A stretch of 5,583 bases of DNA, taken from assembly GCA_027318675.1 (NCBI GenBank), contig DAHVOT010000044.1, forward strand, positions 1-5,583, read 5' to 3'. The DNA comes from an archaeon (GTDB taxonomy: Archaea > Nanobdellota > Nanobdellia > Pacearchaeales > GW2011-AR1). A model generated the notes under the pieces. The model saw nothing but the letters and a program-made list of their open reading frames with translations. It ran no database searches and was not told the origin of the DNA. Shown piece after piece: positions 1-5,583 of the stretch (the first letter of the stretch is position 1; each line of letters opens with the position of its first letter). Both the position numbers and the translations under genes were made by a program.

Positions 1-2941
1 TTAATCTTGCAATAGCAGTCTCTCTAAATTTATCATTTGGATTTACAGGTGTACTTTGAAGATACATTGCATACATTTGAATTTCTTTAAGTTCATCTAA
101 AGTATATGCACCTTTATCTATTAAGTATTCTGAATCAAGAGCAGACTTCAATTTGCTTAAATTATTTACTCCTTGAGCTTGAGAAGCAGTCAAAGAGTTA
201 ATTGTATTCTCAACACTTAAAGAAAACTTTTTCATAAATTCAACTGAATTCTCAGATGAAATTCCATTAATTATCTCATTTTGCTTATTAATTATATTAG
301 ACAATCTATTCACATCATTTTCTATTTGTTCAGAATGAGCTAAGAAACACGAATTAAAAGAAGAATATCTTGTTGGATAGGTTTTCATTTCTTCTTCACA
401 AATTTTATTCCATCCTCCTTCGCCAGTCATAACTTCTTGTCTAGCTATTGCCTTCCCATTTCTATTAGCTATAACATTTTTAACAACGAGTACTGCTTCT
501 GTTGCCATACATGCTGCCTTACCAGCAGAAACAATTCCCCCAAGAGCTTTTGAGACTTTATTCCATTCTTCTATTGATTTATTTATTTGTTTAATCTTCT
601 CTTCTGCCTTTTCAGGAGAGAGTTGTATTGCTCTCTTTTCAACACCAATTGTGAAATTAAATGTTGAATTACTCTTTGCAAAATCCCTATTTGCTTTAAC
701 AGAAACTTTTGCAACTTTCTCAAGTTTAATATCTGTTAAAGTAAAAGTATATTCTCCATATTTCTCAGATGATGTTCCTCTCTTGAGAGTCTTTGAATCT
801 ACAAAAATATCTCTTTTATTTCCGTGATTATCTACACTTATTTTTATCCTAGCTGAATTCTCATCAATTAATTCTTCAAGCATTATATACTCTGAAACTT
901 TTAATGCTTTAAGTTCTGTCTCTGATTTAAAATTAGCAAGAGAAACAACTTTATCTTTTCTTAAATCAAAAATTTGTGATTCCCCTTCAGAATCTGTAAC
1001 TACAACTCTTGCACTATATTCAGATACACTTGGGCTACTTACTCCCTCAAAGTAAATATCACTTGCTTGTCCATTAATAATAACTTCTTTAACAGCGTTT
1101 TTTGAATTTGAAATTTTAAGAGGATTAACACAAATTTCAGGACTATAAATTGAATTAGGATAATCTTCAGCAAATTGTTTACATAATTCCAACATTGTTT
1201 CTTTTTGCCCAATTGCATAAGCTAAATTTATTTCCTCTATTAATGCCAACTCTCCATAATCCTGCAAAGATTTACTGTCTGGAACTTCATTTGTATAACT
1301 ATTAATAACAGTATCAAAAGAGTCCATTGCATTTTGATAATCTTTTGCATATTGTAAATTGCTTTCGTCTTCAAGCATATCCTTATAATCTGTATTAGCT
1401 AATCCTTCAAAAGAAACTCTCCCTCCCTTAAATTCATAAGCTAAAGATGTGCTGCCTACCGGAGAATCTTGATAAGGTATAAACTTGAAATCTTCTCCTC
1501 TTATAATATACTTTCCTGCATCCAAAACTCTTGTTGCAACCCACTTATTTGCTGCCTCTAATATTATACTTAATTTTCCAGTATTTCCAGAAGAAGATCT
1601 GATTGATTCAGCATGTCTTGCAACAGAAGTAATTTCATCATAAGACAAAGAATCTTTATTTATTGGCAAAGCAACTAAATGAGCATACATTCTTTCATTT
1701 GCATCTTTACTATCTATTATAACTTCATCTCCTGCAACTCCCACATAGCCCAAATAAACAAATTTCTTACCATCACTTGATTGATATAAATAATCTCCAA
1801 CTTCATAAGAATCAACTTTCCCATTTACTTCTAAATTCACTTTTGGAAAAATTCTTAAATAAACAGAATCAGCAGATTTATCATCTTCTCTGCATCTTAT
1901 CTCAACTTCCTGAGAAAGCCCCTTAGAATTTATATTCGTAATAGAACATCTCCCATCCAAGAAGTTCTCTCCATCTCTCAATTCCAAATAATCTTCATTA
2001 ACTTTTATTCTTACAAAGGTGTCGGGATCTTCAACACCTTCCAATTTAACCTGTAAACTCGCCAAACAGGGACTTAATCCAGGAAGAGAAATCTTACTTG
2101 ATTCTTCACCAATTTTAAGATTAATACTACTAGAATATTTCTGAAGAGCATATCTTCTCTCTCCAGATAAAACTCCTCTTAAAACAGTATTGTCTGAATA
2201 AACAGAAATACTTGCACTCTCTTCATTTATATTTTCTGCACGTAAATATCCTCTTCCATCCCAAAAACTATATCTAACATAATTATCCATCCACTCTTCT
2301 TCATTCAATAAAGGAAGATAAAACAATGCATCTCCAACTCCAAAAGAATTTTTAGAATCATAATTAAATGTAGCAGTTAAAGTTCCTTTAACCCAACAAA
2401 CTTCTGATCCTAATGCTGTTCTCTGACAATCAGTTAATGCAGATTCGTTAGGTTGTTTTCTCAATGTAACAACAATATAACCCATATTATCTAATAAAAG
2501 AGAACCCTCTAAATTATTTTGATTATATCCTAATGCAGATTGTGCAGGCATATATCCTATACTCAAAACCTCTCTCGGATATTCTTTAGTAAAACGCACA
2601 CTATTTATATCAGTAACATCAATTAATGGATTTATTTTAGTAGCAGTCATTTTACAGAAAACATTTACATTCTCTTCTGCTAATAAATCACTTGTAACAA
2701 CAGTTGGCTCGCAACTCAAGGGACTTATTTGAACAATAAAATCTGTACCTTGTTGACAAAAAGATTCATCTATCTTAAAGCTATTTCCTCCATAAAAGAA
2801 ACCTGCTCCTCCAAGATTATTATACTCAGAAGAATATCTACTTTCAGTATAACCTGCTGAAATAAATGAAGAAATAAATAGAATACTAATTAATAATAAA
2901 AATAAAGATAATAAATTTTTAGAAAATTTCATATAACTCAT
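1..2941 (-). CDS. Very large secreted protein, 3' end outside window (at least 980 residues)
   Basis: The frame is open from the ATG at 2941 to the window edge without a stop. That ATG is chosen because GGAGGTGA lies 7 nt upstream and the ATG overlaps the preceding gene's TGA (ATGA). A second in-frame ATG at 2932 is 16 nt from the Shine-Dalgarno sequence. Residues 1-29 form a Sec signal peptide: Lys5/Lys8, a Leu/Ile/Phe core at 10-28, and likely cleavage after Ala29 (FISA|GYT). Residues 30-510 look beta-rich, with cysteines at 62, 77, 96, 172, 182, 292, 332 and 350, as expected for an oxidised extracytoplasmic fold. Residues 520-600 are helical and TPR-like (AKDYQNAMDSF, then LCKQFAEDYPNS). 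Residues 615-770 are again beta-rich. Residues 776-960 are mainly helical, with a glycine/alanine-rich segment near 798-824. Sequons include NES165, NST758, NFT762 and NLS927. No catalytic motif is recognised. The 776-850 segment and the beta part around 265-370 resemble conserved DPANN hypothetical proteins as I remember them; this is unverified. Function unknown; a surface role is inferred from the signal peptide and the coupled upstream gene. Confidence 0.93.
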   Translation of the reverse strand, partial: MSYMKFSKNLLSLFLLLISILFISSFISAGYTESRYSSEYNNLGGAGFFYGGNSFKIDESFCQQGTDFIVQISPLSCEPTVVTSDLLAEENVNVFCKMTATKINPLIDVTDINSVRFTKEYPREVLSIGYMPAQSALGYNQNNLEGSLLLDNMGYIVVTLRKQPNESALTDCQRTALGSEVCWVKGTLTATFNYDSKNSFGVGDALFYLPLLNEEEWMDNYVRYSFWDGRGYLRAENINEESASISVYSDNTVLRGVLSGERRYALQKYSSSINLKIGEESSKISLPGLSPCLASLQVKLEGVEDPDTFVRIKVNEDYLELRDGENFLDGRCSITNINSKGLSQEVEIRCREDDKSADSVYLRIFPKVNLEVNGKVDSYEVGDYLYQSSDGKKFVYLGYVGVAGDEVIIDSKDANERMYAHLVALPINKDSLSYDEITSVARHAESIRSSSGNTGKLSIILEAANKWVATRVLDAGKYIIRGEDFKFIPYQDSPVGSTSLAYEFKGGRVSFEGLANTDYKDMLEDESNLQYAKDYQNAMDSFDTVINSYTNEVPDSKSLQDYGELALIEEINLAYAIGQKETMLELCKQFAEDYPNSIYSPEICVNPLKISNSKNAVKEVIINGQASDIYFEGVSSPSVSEYSARVVVTDSEGESQIFDLRKDKVVSLANFKSETELKALKVSEYIMLEELIDENSARIKISVDNHGNKRDIFVDSKTLKRGTSSEKYGEYTFTLTDIKLEKVAKVSVKANRDFAKSNSTFNFTIGVEKRAIQLSPEKAEEKIKQINKSIEEWNKVSKALGGIVSAGKAACMATEAVLVVKNVIANRNGKAIARQEVMTGEGGWNKICEEEMKTYPTRYSSFNSCFLAHSEQIENDVNRLSNIINKQNEIINGISSENSVEFMKKFSLSVENTINSLTASQAQGVNNLSKLKSALDSEYLIDKGAYTLDELKEIQMYAMYLQSTPVNPNDKFRETAIARL

Positions 2942-4830
2942 CGTAAGCTCACCTCCAAGTTACTGCTTTCAAATAAAATATAATTTTTCTGTATCTGATC
3001 TAAAGAATCAGGAGCAGGGAAACTCTTTGCATTAATATCAATTGCTTTTGATTTCTTTAAGTCACTCTCTGAAAAAGTATAATTTAATTTTCCTCCAGCA
3101 GACAAAGCATTTGAAACTATTTGAGCAGGAACTTCAACTTCATAACACTCTCTCTTTGTTAATCCTAAAACTCCTCCTATAAATGCACGAGGAACTTCAA
3201 CACATTTCTCCTGAGTTGTTGCCCCAATATTTAAGCTTGAATTTCTATAAACATAAACCTGAATCTCATAATCTCCTTCTCCTAATTTAACTCTCTTCTG
3301 CTGAGGATAAGAGATTGTTTGGGCATTATCTCCTGAAATAAAATAAATAAGTGCATCTCTATTGTAATTCTGATTGTCTACTTTAAGCTGAACATCCACA
3401 TCATAAAGTTTGTTTAAATAAACACTTAATGCTCCTTCTGAAACTGTAGAATACATAAACTTCTCTTCTTTATATCCATCTGCTTTCACAGTTACAAAAC
3501 CATTAACGCATTGAGGGAAATTCTGAACAAGAGAACCATCTTTAGTCATACCTATATTACAAGTTGTTCCTAAACAAGAATATGAAACAAATGCATCAAT
3601 AGGTCTTAGATTTGTATCGTAAACTTTAACATTCATTTTCACATTCATTTCATCACACAATTCATCATAAGAAATTTCAACTGCTTCACCTCCTGAAACA
3701 TTTCTGGGAGTATTTCTTTCAATTACTACAGCCAATGGAAATTGGAATATTTCCTCAGATGCATCTCCTGAAATAATTTGGACTAGAACAGGATATTTTA
3801 TACTATAAACAAAATGATAAGGAACATAACAAAAACCTAAAATACCCATTCCTTCTTGGATTCCAACAGGATTTGCAATCATTAATTGATCTTCTGATGG
3901 ATTAACTTCAAAACTTGAAGTCCAATTTTGAGAATTCAAAAATTTAACTCTATGATCTGAAGGAATCCCATTTATATCTATTTCAAAATATTCTCCTTTG
4001 GTATTTCCATTTCTAAGCATAAGAGTATTCAATTGAATTGCTTCTCTAAGTTCTCTGAAAACTCTACTTGCATCCCACATAAGAGGAGAACAACTCATTT
4101 CAACCCCATCAACAGGAGCATACAATCTCAAGACATCTATTGCATACTCTTCTAAAAATAATTCTTCCTTCTCTTGTTCATAAACATTAATTGCAGATTC
4201 ATACAAAGAACCTAATTGAGAATCAATAGTTACTTTATGCTCTCTTGCTAAAAAATCTTCATCTTCTCTTGAAACTAAAAAATTCATTTCAAGTTCTAAT
4301 GTAACTTTATCCTCATTTACATTTATCTTTGCATCTGGTTCTCCCATTTCTATTGAATATCCTCTTAAATAATAATCATCAAAAAAGCATCCTCTTGCTC
4401 TGGAATCTATAAACTTCTCTAATTCTTTCTCCATATCTTCATTAGATGGAACTTGTTCTTTCTGGATATTATTACCGGAAACATAATACCAATAGGGAAT
4501 AGGATTTCCTAAAAAATCAAGCTGAGAAGAAAAAGGCATGTAATCTGAACCAGATTCATATTCTGGAAGATAAATATATCCTCCCTGGCTCTCAAGAACA
4601 CTCACTCCAACTTGTAAATCTTGTTCAAGACAATCAATGAAAGTATTATAAACAGGTTCCATATCAGAAGGAACCTTAGGAGAAAAAATAGCGTCTCTAA
4701 AAATAAAAATAAGTACAACCATTGCAACTAAAAGTATTGCAAGAATAATAAAAATAGTTACCTGTGCTTTTCTGTTTTTTAAAAGAAAATTATTTGATAA
4801 ATTATCTGTTTTCACCCTTTTTAACCTCAT
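2938..4830 (-). CDS. Membrane-anchored surface protein with prepilin-like class III signal and beta-sandwich domains
   Basis: The product has 630 residues. The N-terminus is basic (residues 1-21, ending NRKA), followed by a hydrophobic helix (about 24-44, QVTIFIILAILLVAMVVLIF). This matches an archaeal class III signal, with likely FlaK/PibD-type cleavage between Ala22 and Gln23, leaving the helix as an anchor or filament-core segment. Phe27 stands at mature position +5 where many type IV pilins have Glu, and the protein is far longer than ordinary pilins, so a minor-pilin-like or anchored surface protein fits better than a major filament subunit. The remainder is extracytoplasmic. A first part (55-240) carries a C67...GGYIYLP motif that I associate from memory with DPANN surface proteins. 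Two beta-sandwich-like domains of carboxypeptidase-regulatory/PEGA style follow (about 398-475, with VTVKADGYKEEKF, and 477-570, with VKLGEGDYEIQVYVY). There are ten cysteines and sequons at Asn302, 377, 530 and 583. The start is supported by a TATA box about 26 nt upstream, implying leaderless translation. It is the first gene of an operon with the 980-residue gene. The specific function is unknown. Confidence 0.93.
   Translation of the reverse strand: MRLKRVKTDNLSNNFLLKNRKAQVTIFIILAILLVAMVVLIFIFRDAIFSPKVPSDMEPVYNTFIDCLEQDLQVGVSVLESQGGYIYLPEYESGSDYMPFSSQLDFLGNPIPYWYYVSGNNIQKEQVPSNEDMEKELEKFIDSRARGCFFDDYYLRGYSIEMGEPDAKINVNEDKVTLELEMNFLVSREDEDFLAREHKVTIDSQLGSLYESAINVYEQEKEELFLEEYAIDVLRLYAPVDGVEMSCSPLMWDASRVFRELREAIQLNTLMLRNGNTKGEYFEIDINGIPSDHRVKFLNSQNWTSSFEVNPSEDQLMIANPVGIQEGMGILGFCYVPYHFVYSIKYPVLVQIISGDASEEIFQFPLAVVIERNTPRNVSGGEAVEISYDELCDEMNVKMNVKVYDTNLRPIDAFVSYSCLGTTCNIGMTKDGSLVQNFPQCVNGFVTVKADGYKEEKFMYSTVSEGALSVYLNKLYDVDVQLKVDNQNYNRDALIYFISGDNAQTISYPQQKRVKLGEGDYEIQVYVYRNSSLNIGATTQEKCVEVPRAFIGGVLGLTKRECYEVEVPAQIVSNALSAGGKLNYTFSESDLKKSKAIDINAKSFPAPDSLDQIQKNYILFESSNLEVSLR
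2949..2956 (-). promoter_or_regulatory. Shine-Dalgarno sequence for the secreted-protein gene
   Basis: On the minus strand this reads GGAGGTGA, a full complement to the usual archaeal 16S rRNA 3' end (known biology). It lies within the last codons of the 630-residue gene (L-E-V-S-L-R), 7 nt before the ATG at 2941. This spacing decides the start of the downstream gene in favour of 2941 over 2932, and with the ATGA overlap it indicates translational coupling. Confidence 0.9.
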
Positions 4831-4851
4831 TAAAAACTAATGAAAAATATC

Positions 4852-4859
4852 TATATAAA
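4852..4859 (-). promoter_or_regulatory. TATA box (TTTATATA) of the two-gene surface-protein operon
   Basis: The minus strand reads TTTATATA, the archaeal TBP-binding consensus. Its centre is about 26 nt before the first base of the ATG at 4830, the distance archaeal polymerase uses from box centre to transcription start. Transcription would therefore begin at or next to the ATG, giving a leaderless mRNA; no Shine-Dalgarno sequence is present before this ATG, in agreement. The box lies just past the stop codon of the small membrane-protein gene (4884), so the operon has its own promoter rather than depending on read-through. Confidence 0.8.
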
Positions 4860-4883
4860 GTTTATTGAAATTCAGATTTCTGT

Positions 4884-5084
4884 TTATCTTACAGCGACTC
4901 TTTTTGCACCAAGAAATTTAAGGGATTCAAAAATCAAAAGGCCACCACCAATAATAACAATCCACTTATTTAACTTTAAAAAAAATTCAGGCAAGTTTAC
5001 AAATTGTAAACCCACATTAAGAAGATATAATCCTAAAATAGCATACAAAACAAAAATCAATGTTCTTCCATTTCCTCTTGCCAT
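4884..5084 (-). CDS. Small membrane protein with two transmembrane helices (66 residues)
   Basis: The protein starts MARGNGRTLIF and ends GAKRVAVR, with a TAA stop. Two hydrophobic helices are visible at about residues 8-28 (TLIFVLYAILGLYLLNVGLQF) and 41-56 (WIVIIGGGLLIFESLK), joined by a short NLPEFFLKLNK segment. Both termini are basic, so by the positive-inside rule both probably face the cytoplasm with the short loop outside. The reading frame extends upstream to 5207, but that extension crosses the tRNA gene in antisense, so the start at 5084 is preferred. It has no Shine-Dalgarno sequence and is probably leaderless from an AT-rich element near 5104-5114. The layout resembles small hypothetical membrane proteins I recall from DPANN archaea. 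No function can be assigned. Alternative: a spurious frame; the clean hydrophobic/charge pattern and sensible promoter distance argue against this. Confidence 0.8.
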   Translation of the reverse strand: MARGNGRTLIFVLYAILGLYLLNVGLQFVNLPEFFLKLNKWIVIIGGGLLIFESLKFLGAKRVAVR

Positions 5085-5103
5085 AAATAAAATAAAAAAA
5101 GCA

Positions 5104-5114
5104 CATTTAAATAT
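5104..5114 (-). promoter_or_regulatory. Possible TATA element for the small membrane-protein gene
   Basis: The minus strand reads ATATTTAAATG here, a TATA-like string whose centre is about 24-26 nt from the ATG at 5084, which would give a leaderless transcript. The same base pairs overlap the proposed tRNA box on the other strand, since TTTAAA is palindromic. In such AT-rich DNA similar strings occur by chance, so support rests on spacing alone. Confidence 0.4.
5106..5113 (+). promoter_or_regulatory. TATA box (TTTAAATA) of the tRNA-Val gene
   Basis: TTTAAATA matches the archaeal TATA pattern. Its centre lies about 34 nt before the first base of the mature tRNA, so with the usual 25-27 nt offset transcription would start near 5136 and leave a short leader of about 8 nt for RNase P to remove. 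No other good box lies at a workable distance upstream of the tRNA. Confidence 0.6.
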
Positions 5115-5143
5115 TTTACTAATTACAAAAATAAGCTTTATAC

Positions 5144-5214
5144 GGTCCCATAGTTTAATGGTAGAACATGTCCTTGACGTGGACAGGGCTGCAGTCCGAT
5201 TCTGCATGGGACCA
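5144..5214 (+). tRNA. tRNA-Val, anticodon GAC
   Basis: The full cloverleaf can be folded by eye. The acceptor stem GGTCCCA/TGGGACC has 7 perfect pairs. The D stem GTTT/GAAC has loop AATGGTA containing G18-G19. The anticodon stem TGTCC/GGACA has loop TTGACGT, putting GAC at 5176-5178, which reads valine GUC and GUU codons. The variable loop is GGGC, and the T stem TGCAG/CTGCA has loop TCCGATT. A73 is the discriminator base and CCA is not encoded (next bases TTT), as is common in archaea. There is no intron. Oddities: position 55 is C (5196) instead of the near-universal T, and positions 15 and 48 are A and C, not a usual Levitt pair. G18 could pair with C55 in compensation. Stem GC content is moderate, which does not suggest a hyperthermophile. 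Confidence 0.95.
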
Positions 5215-5242
5215 TTTGATTGTTCTATAAAATATAAAATAA

Positions 5243-5248
5243 TATAAA
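5243..5248 (+). promoter_or_regulatory. Possible TATA element for the right-edge gene
   Basis: TATAAA lies with its centre about 25 nt before the ATG at 5270, which would produce a leaderless mRNA like that proposed for the other promoter-proximal genes here. The whole 5226-5248 stretch is A/T only, so the exact box is uncertain and co-transcription with the tRNA cannot be excluded. Confidence 0.4.
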
Positions 5249-5269
5249 CCTACAAGAAAATAAAAATAA

Positions 5270-5583
5270 ATGAAAAAAGAATTAAGTAATTCTCTTGACA
5301 ATGCAATAAAAAACAAAGAATTAATAGAAATTCTTAAAGCTACAAACAAAGAGAATTGTGGATTTATTTTGGGTAAAATAGAATATTTCGATGATATTCA
5401 TATAATAAACATGTATGGAATTACTCTAGATAAACAAGAGAATTCAAAACCTAAAATATTTTCATTTACCATCTCTCCTCCTCCGATTAATATAGAAAAT
5501 GGATATAACTTCAAGATAGGAGATTCTTTATCTGATTTATCTGAATTAAACAAACTTATTCCATTAAATGAGGAATATAGATC
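5270..5583 (+). CDS. Hypothetical protein, N-terminal 104 residues, runs off the right edge
   Basis: The frame is open from ATG 5270 to the window end. An in-frame TAA (5267-5269) lies directly before the ATG, so no earlier start is possible. The visible part begins MKKELSNSLDNAIKNKELIE, a charged, probably helical N-terminus without a signal peptide or membrane segment. It is followed by a mixed, probably beta-containing part (CGFILGKIEYFDD, IFSFTISPPPINIENGYNFKIGD) and then an acidic helix (SLSDLSELNKLIPLNEEYR). This suggests a soluble cytoplasmic protein. No family is recognised and the C-terminal part is missing. It lies 55 nt after the tRNA on the same strand. Codon use (AT-ending, AGA arginine) is like its neighbours, which with the clean open frame supports a real gene. 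Confidence 0.8.
   Translation, partial: MKKELSNSLDNAIKNKELIEILKATNKENCGFILGKIEYFDDIHIINMYGITLDKQENSKPKIFSFTISPPPINIENGYNFKIGDSLSDLSELNKLIPLNEEYR

Noticed and set aside
2930..2932. ATG at 2932 as start of the secreted protein
   Set aside because: It is 16 nt from the Shine-Dalgarno sequence, whereas the in-frame ATG at 2941 is 7 nt away and overlaps the preceding stop codon. The signal peptide works with either start, so this is a preference rather than proof.
4867..4880. Small inverted repeat GAAAT-TCAG-ATTTC after the membrane-protein stop codon
   Set aside because: Only a 5-bp A/T-rich stem with no following T tract on the minus strand; too weak to call a terminator in DNA of this composition.
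5085..5207. Upstream extension of the small membrane protein to 107 residues
   Set aside because: The extra 41 codons are antisense to the tRNA and cover the promoter spacer; the methionine at 5084 gives a sensible basic N-terminus and a plausible promoter distance.
5215..5225. T-rich stretch after the tRNA as a terminator
   Set aside because: TTTGATTGTTC is interrupted and short; archaeal termination may occur here but the sequence does not distinguish it from background.
4840..5247. Plus-strand open frame of 135 codons
   Set aside because: It is antisense to the small membrane-protein gene and runs through the tRNA-Val in its own direction; the translation is low-complexity, rich in Lys/Ile/Asn with no domain, typical of an AT-rich shadow frame.
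5155..5349. Minus-strand open frame of 64 codons
   Set aside because: It overlaps the tRNA in antisense and the start of the plus-strand right-edge gene; no supporting promoter, Shine-Dalgarno sequence or protein feature.
1..5583. CRISPR array, insertion sequence or long direct repeats
   Set aside because: No regularly spaced repeat units, terminal inverted repeats or transposase-like frame were seen on either strand; the repeated A/T-rich words match the general composition.

Overview
The window is AT-rich and reads as archaeal. Four signs support this: a consensus TTTATATA box sits about 26 nt before a start codon, so that mRNA would be leaderless; an in-operon gene is preceded by GGAGGTGA; the tRNA gene does not encode its CCA end; and one protein carries an archaeal class III (prepilin-type) signal. 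Protein style (KAQVTIF leader, many small hypotheticals, arginine mostly AGA) suggests a DPANN lineage of the Pacearchaeota/Woesearchaeota/Nanoarchaeota type. That placement is an inference from memory of such genomes, not a search result.

Layout. Positions 1-4830 (minus strand) hold a two-gene operon for very large extracytoplasmic proteins. The promoter-proximal gene (2938-4830) encodes a 630-residue protein with a prepilin-like N-terminal anchor and beta-rich C-terminal domains. Its TGA overlaps the ATG of the second gene (ATGA), which has a strong Shine-Dalgarno sequence inside the first gene's last codons. The second gene (1-2941, running off the left edge) encodes at least 980 residues with a classical Sec signal peptide, beta-rich domains with many cysteines, a TPR-like helical part and a long helical C-terminal part.

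Upstream of the operon lies a 66-residue, two-helix membrane protein (4884-5084, minus), probably transcribed separately. Then comes a divergently oriented tRNA-Val(GAC) (5144-5214, plus), and finally the start of an unrecognised plus-strand gene (5270 to the right edge). The small membrane gene and the tRNA diverge from a 59-nt spacer with one near-palindromic TATA-like element that could serve both.

How they work together: the two operon genes are translationally coupled and both products are exported by different routes (class III signal versus Sec signal peptidase), so they probably form one cell-surface assembly: a membrane-anchored, pilin-like protein plus a very large secreted partner. 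Nothing catalytic is recognisable in either, so the function of the assembly is unknown. I see no CRISPR array, insertion sequence, toxin-antitoxin pair or phage gene.
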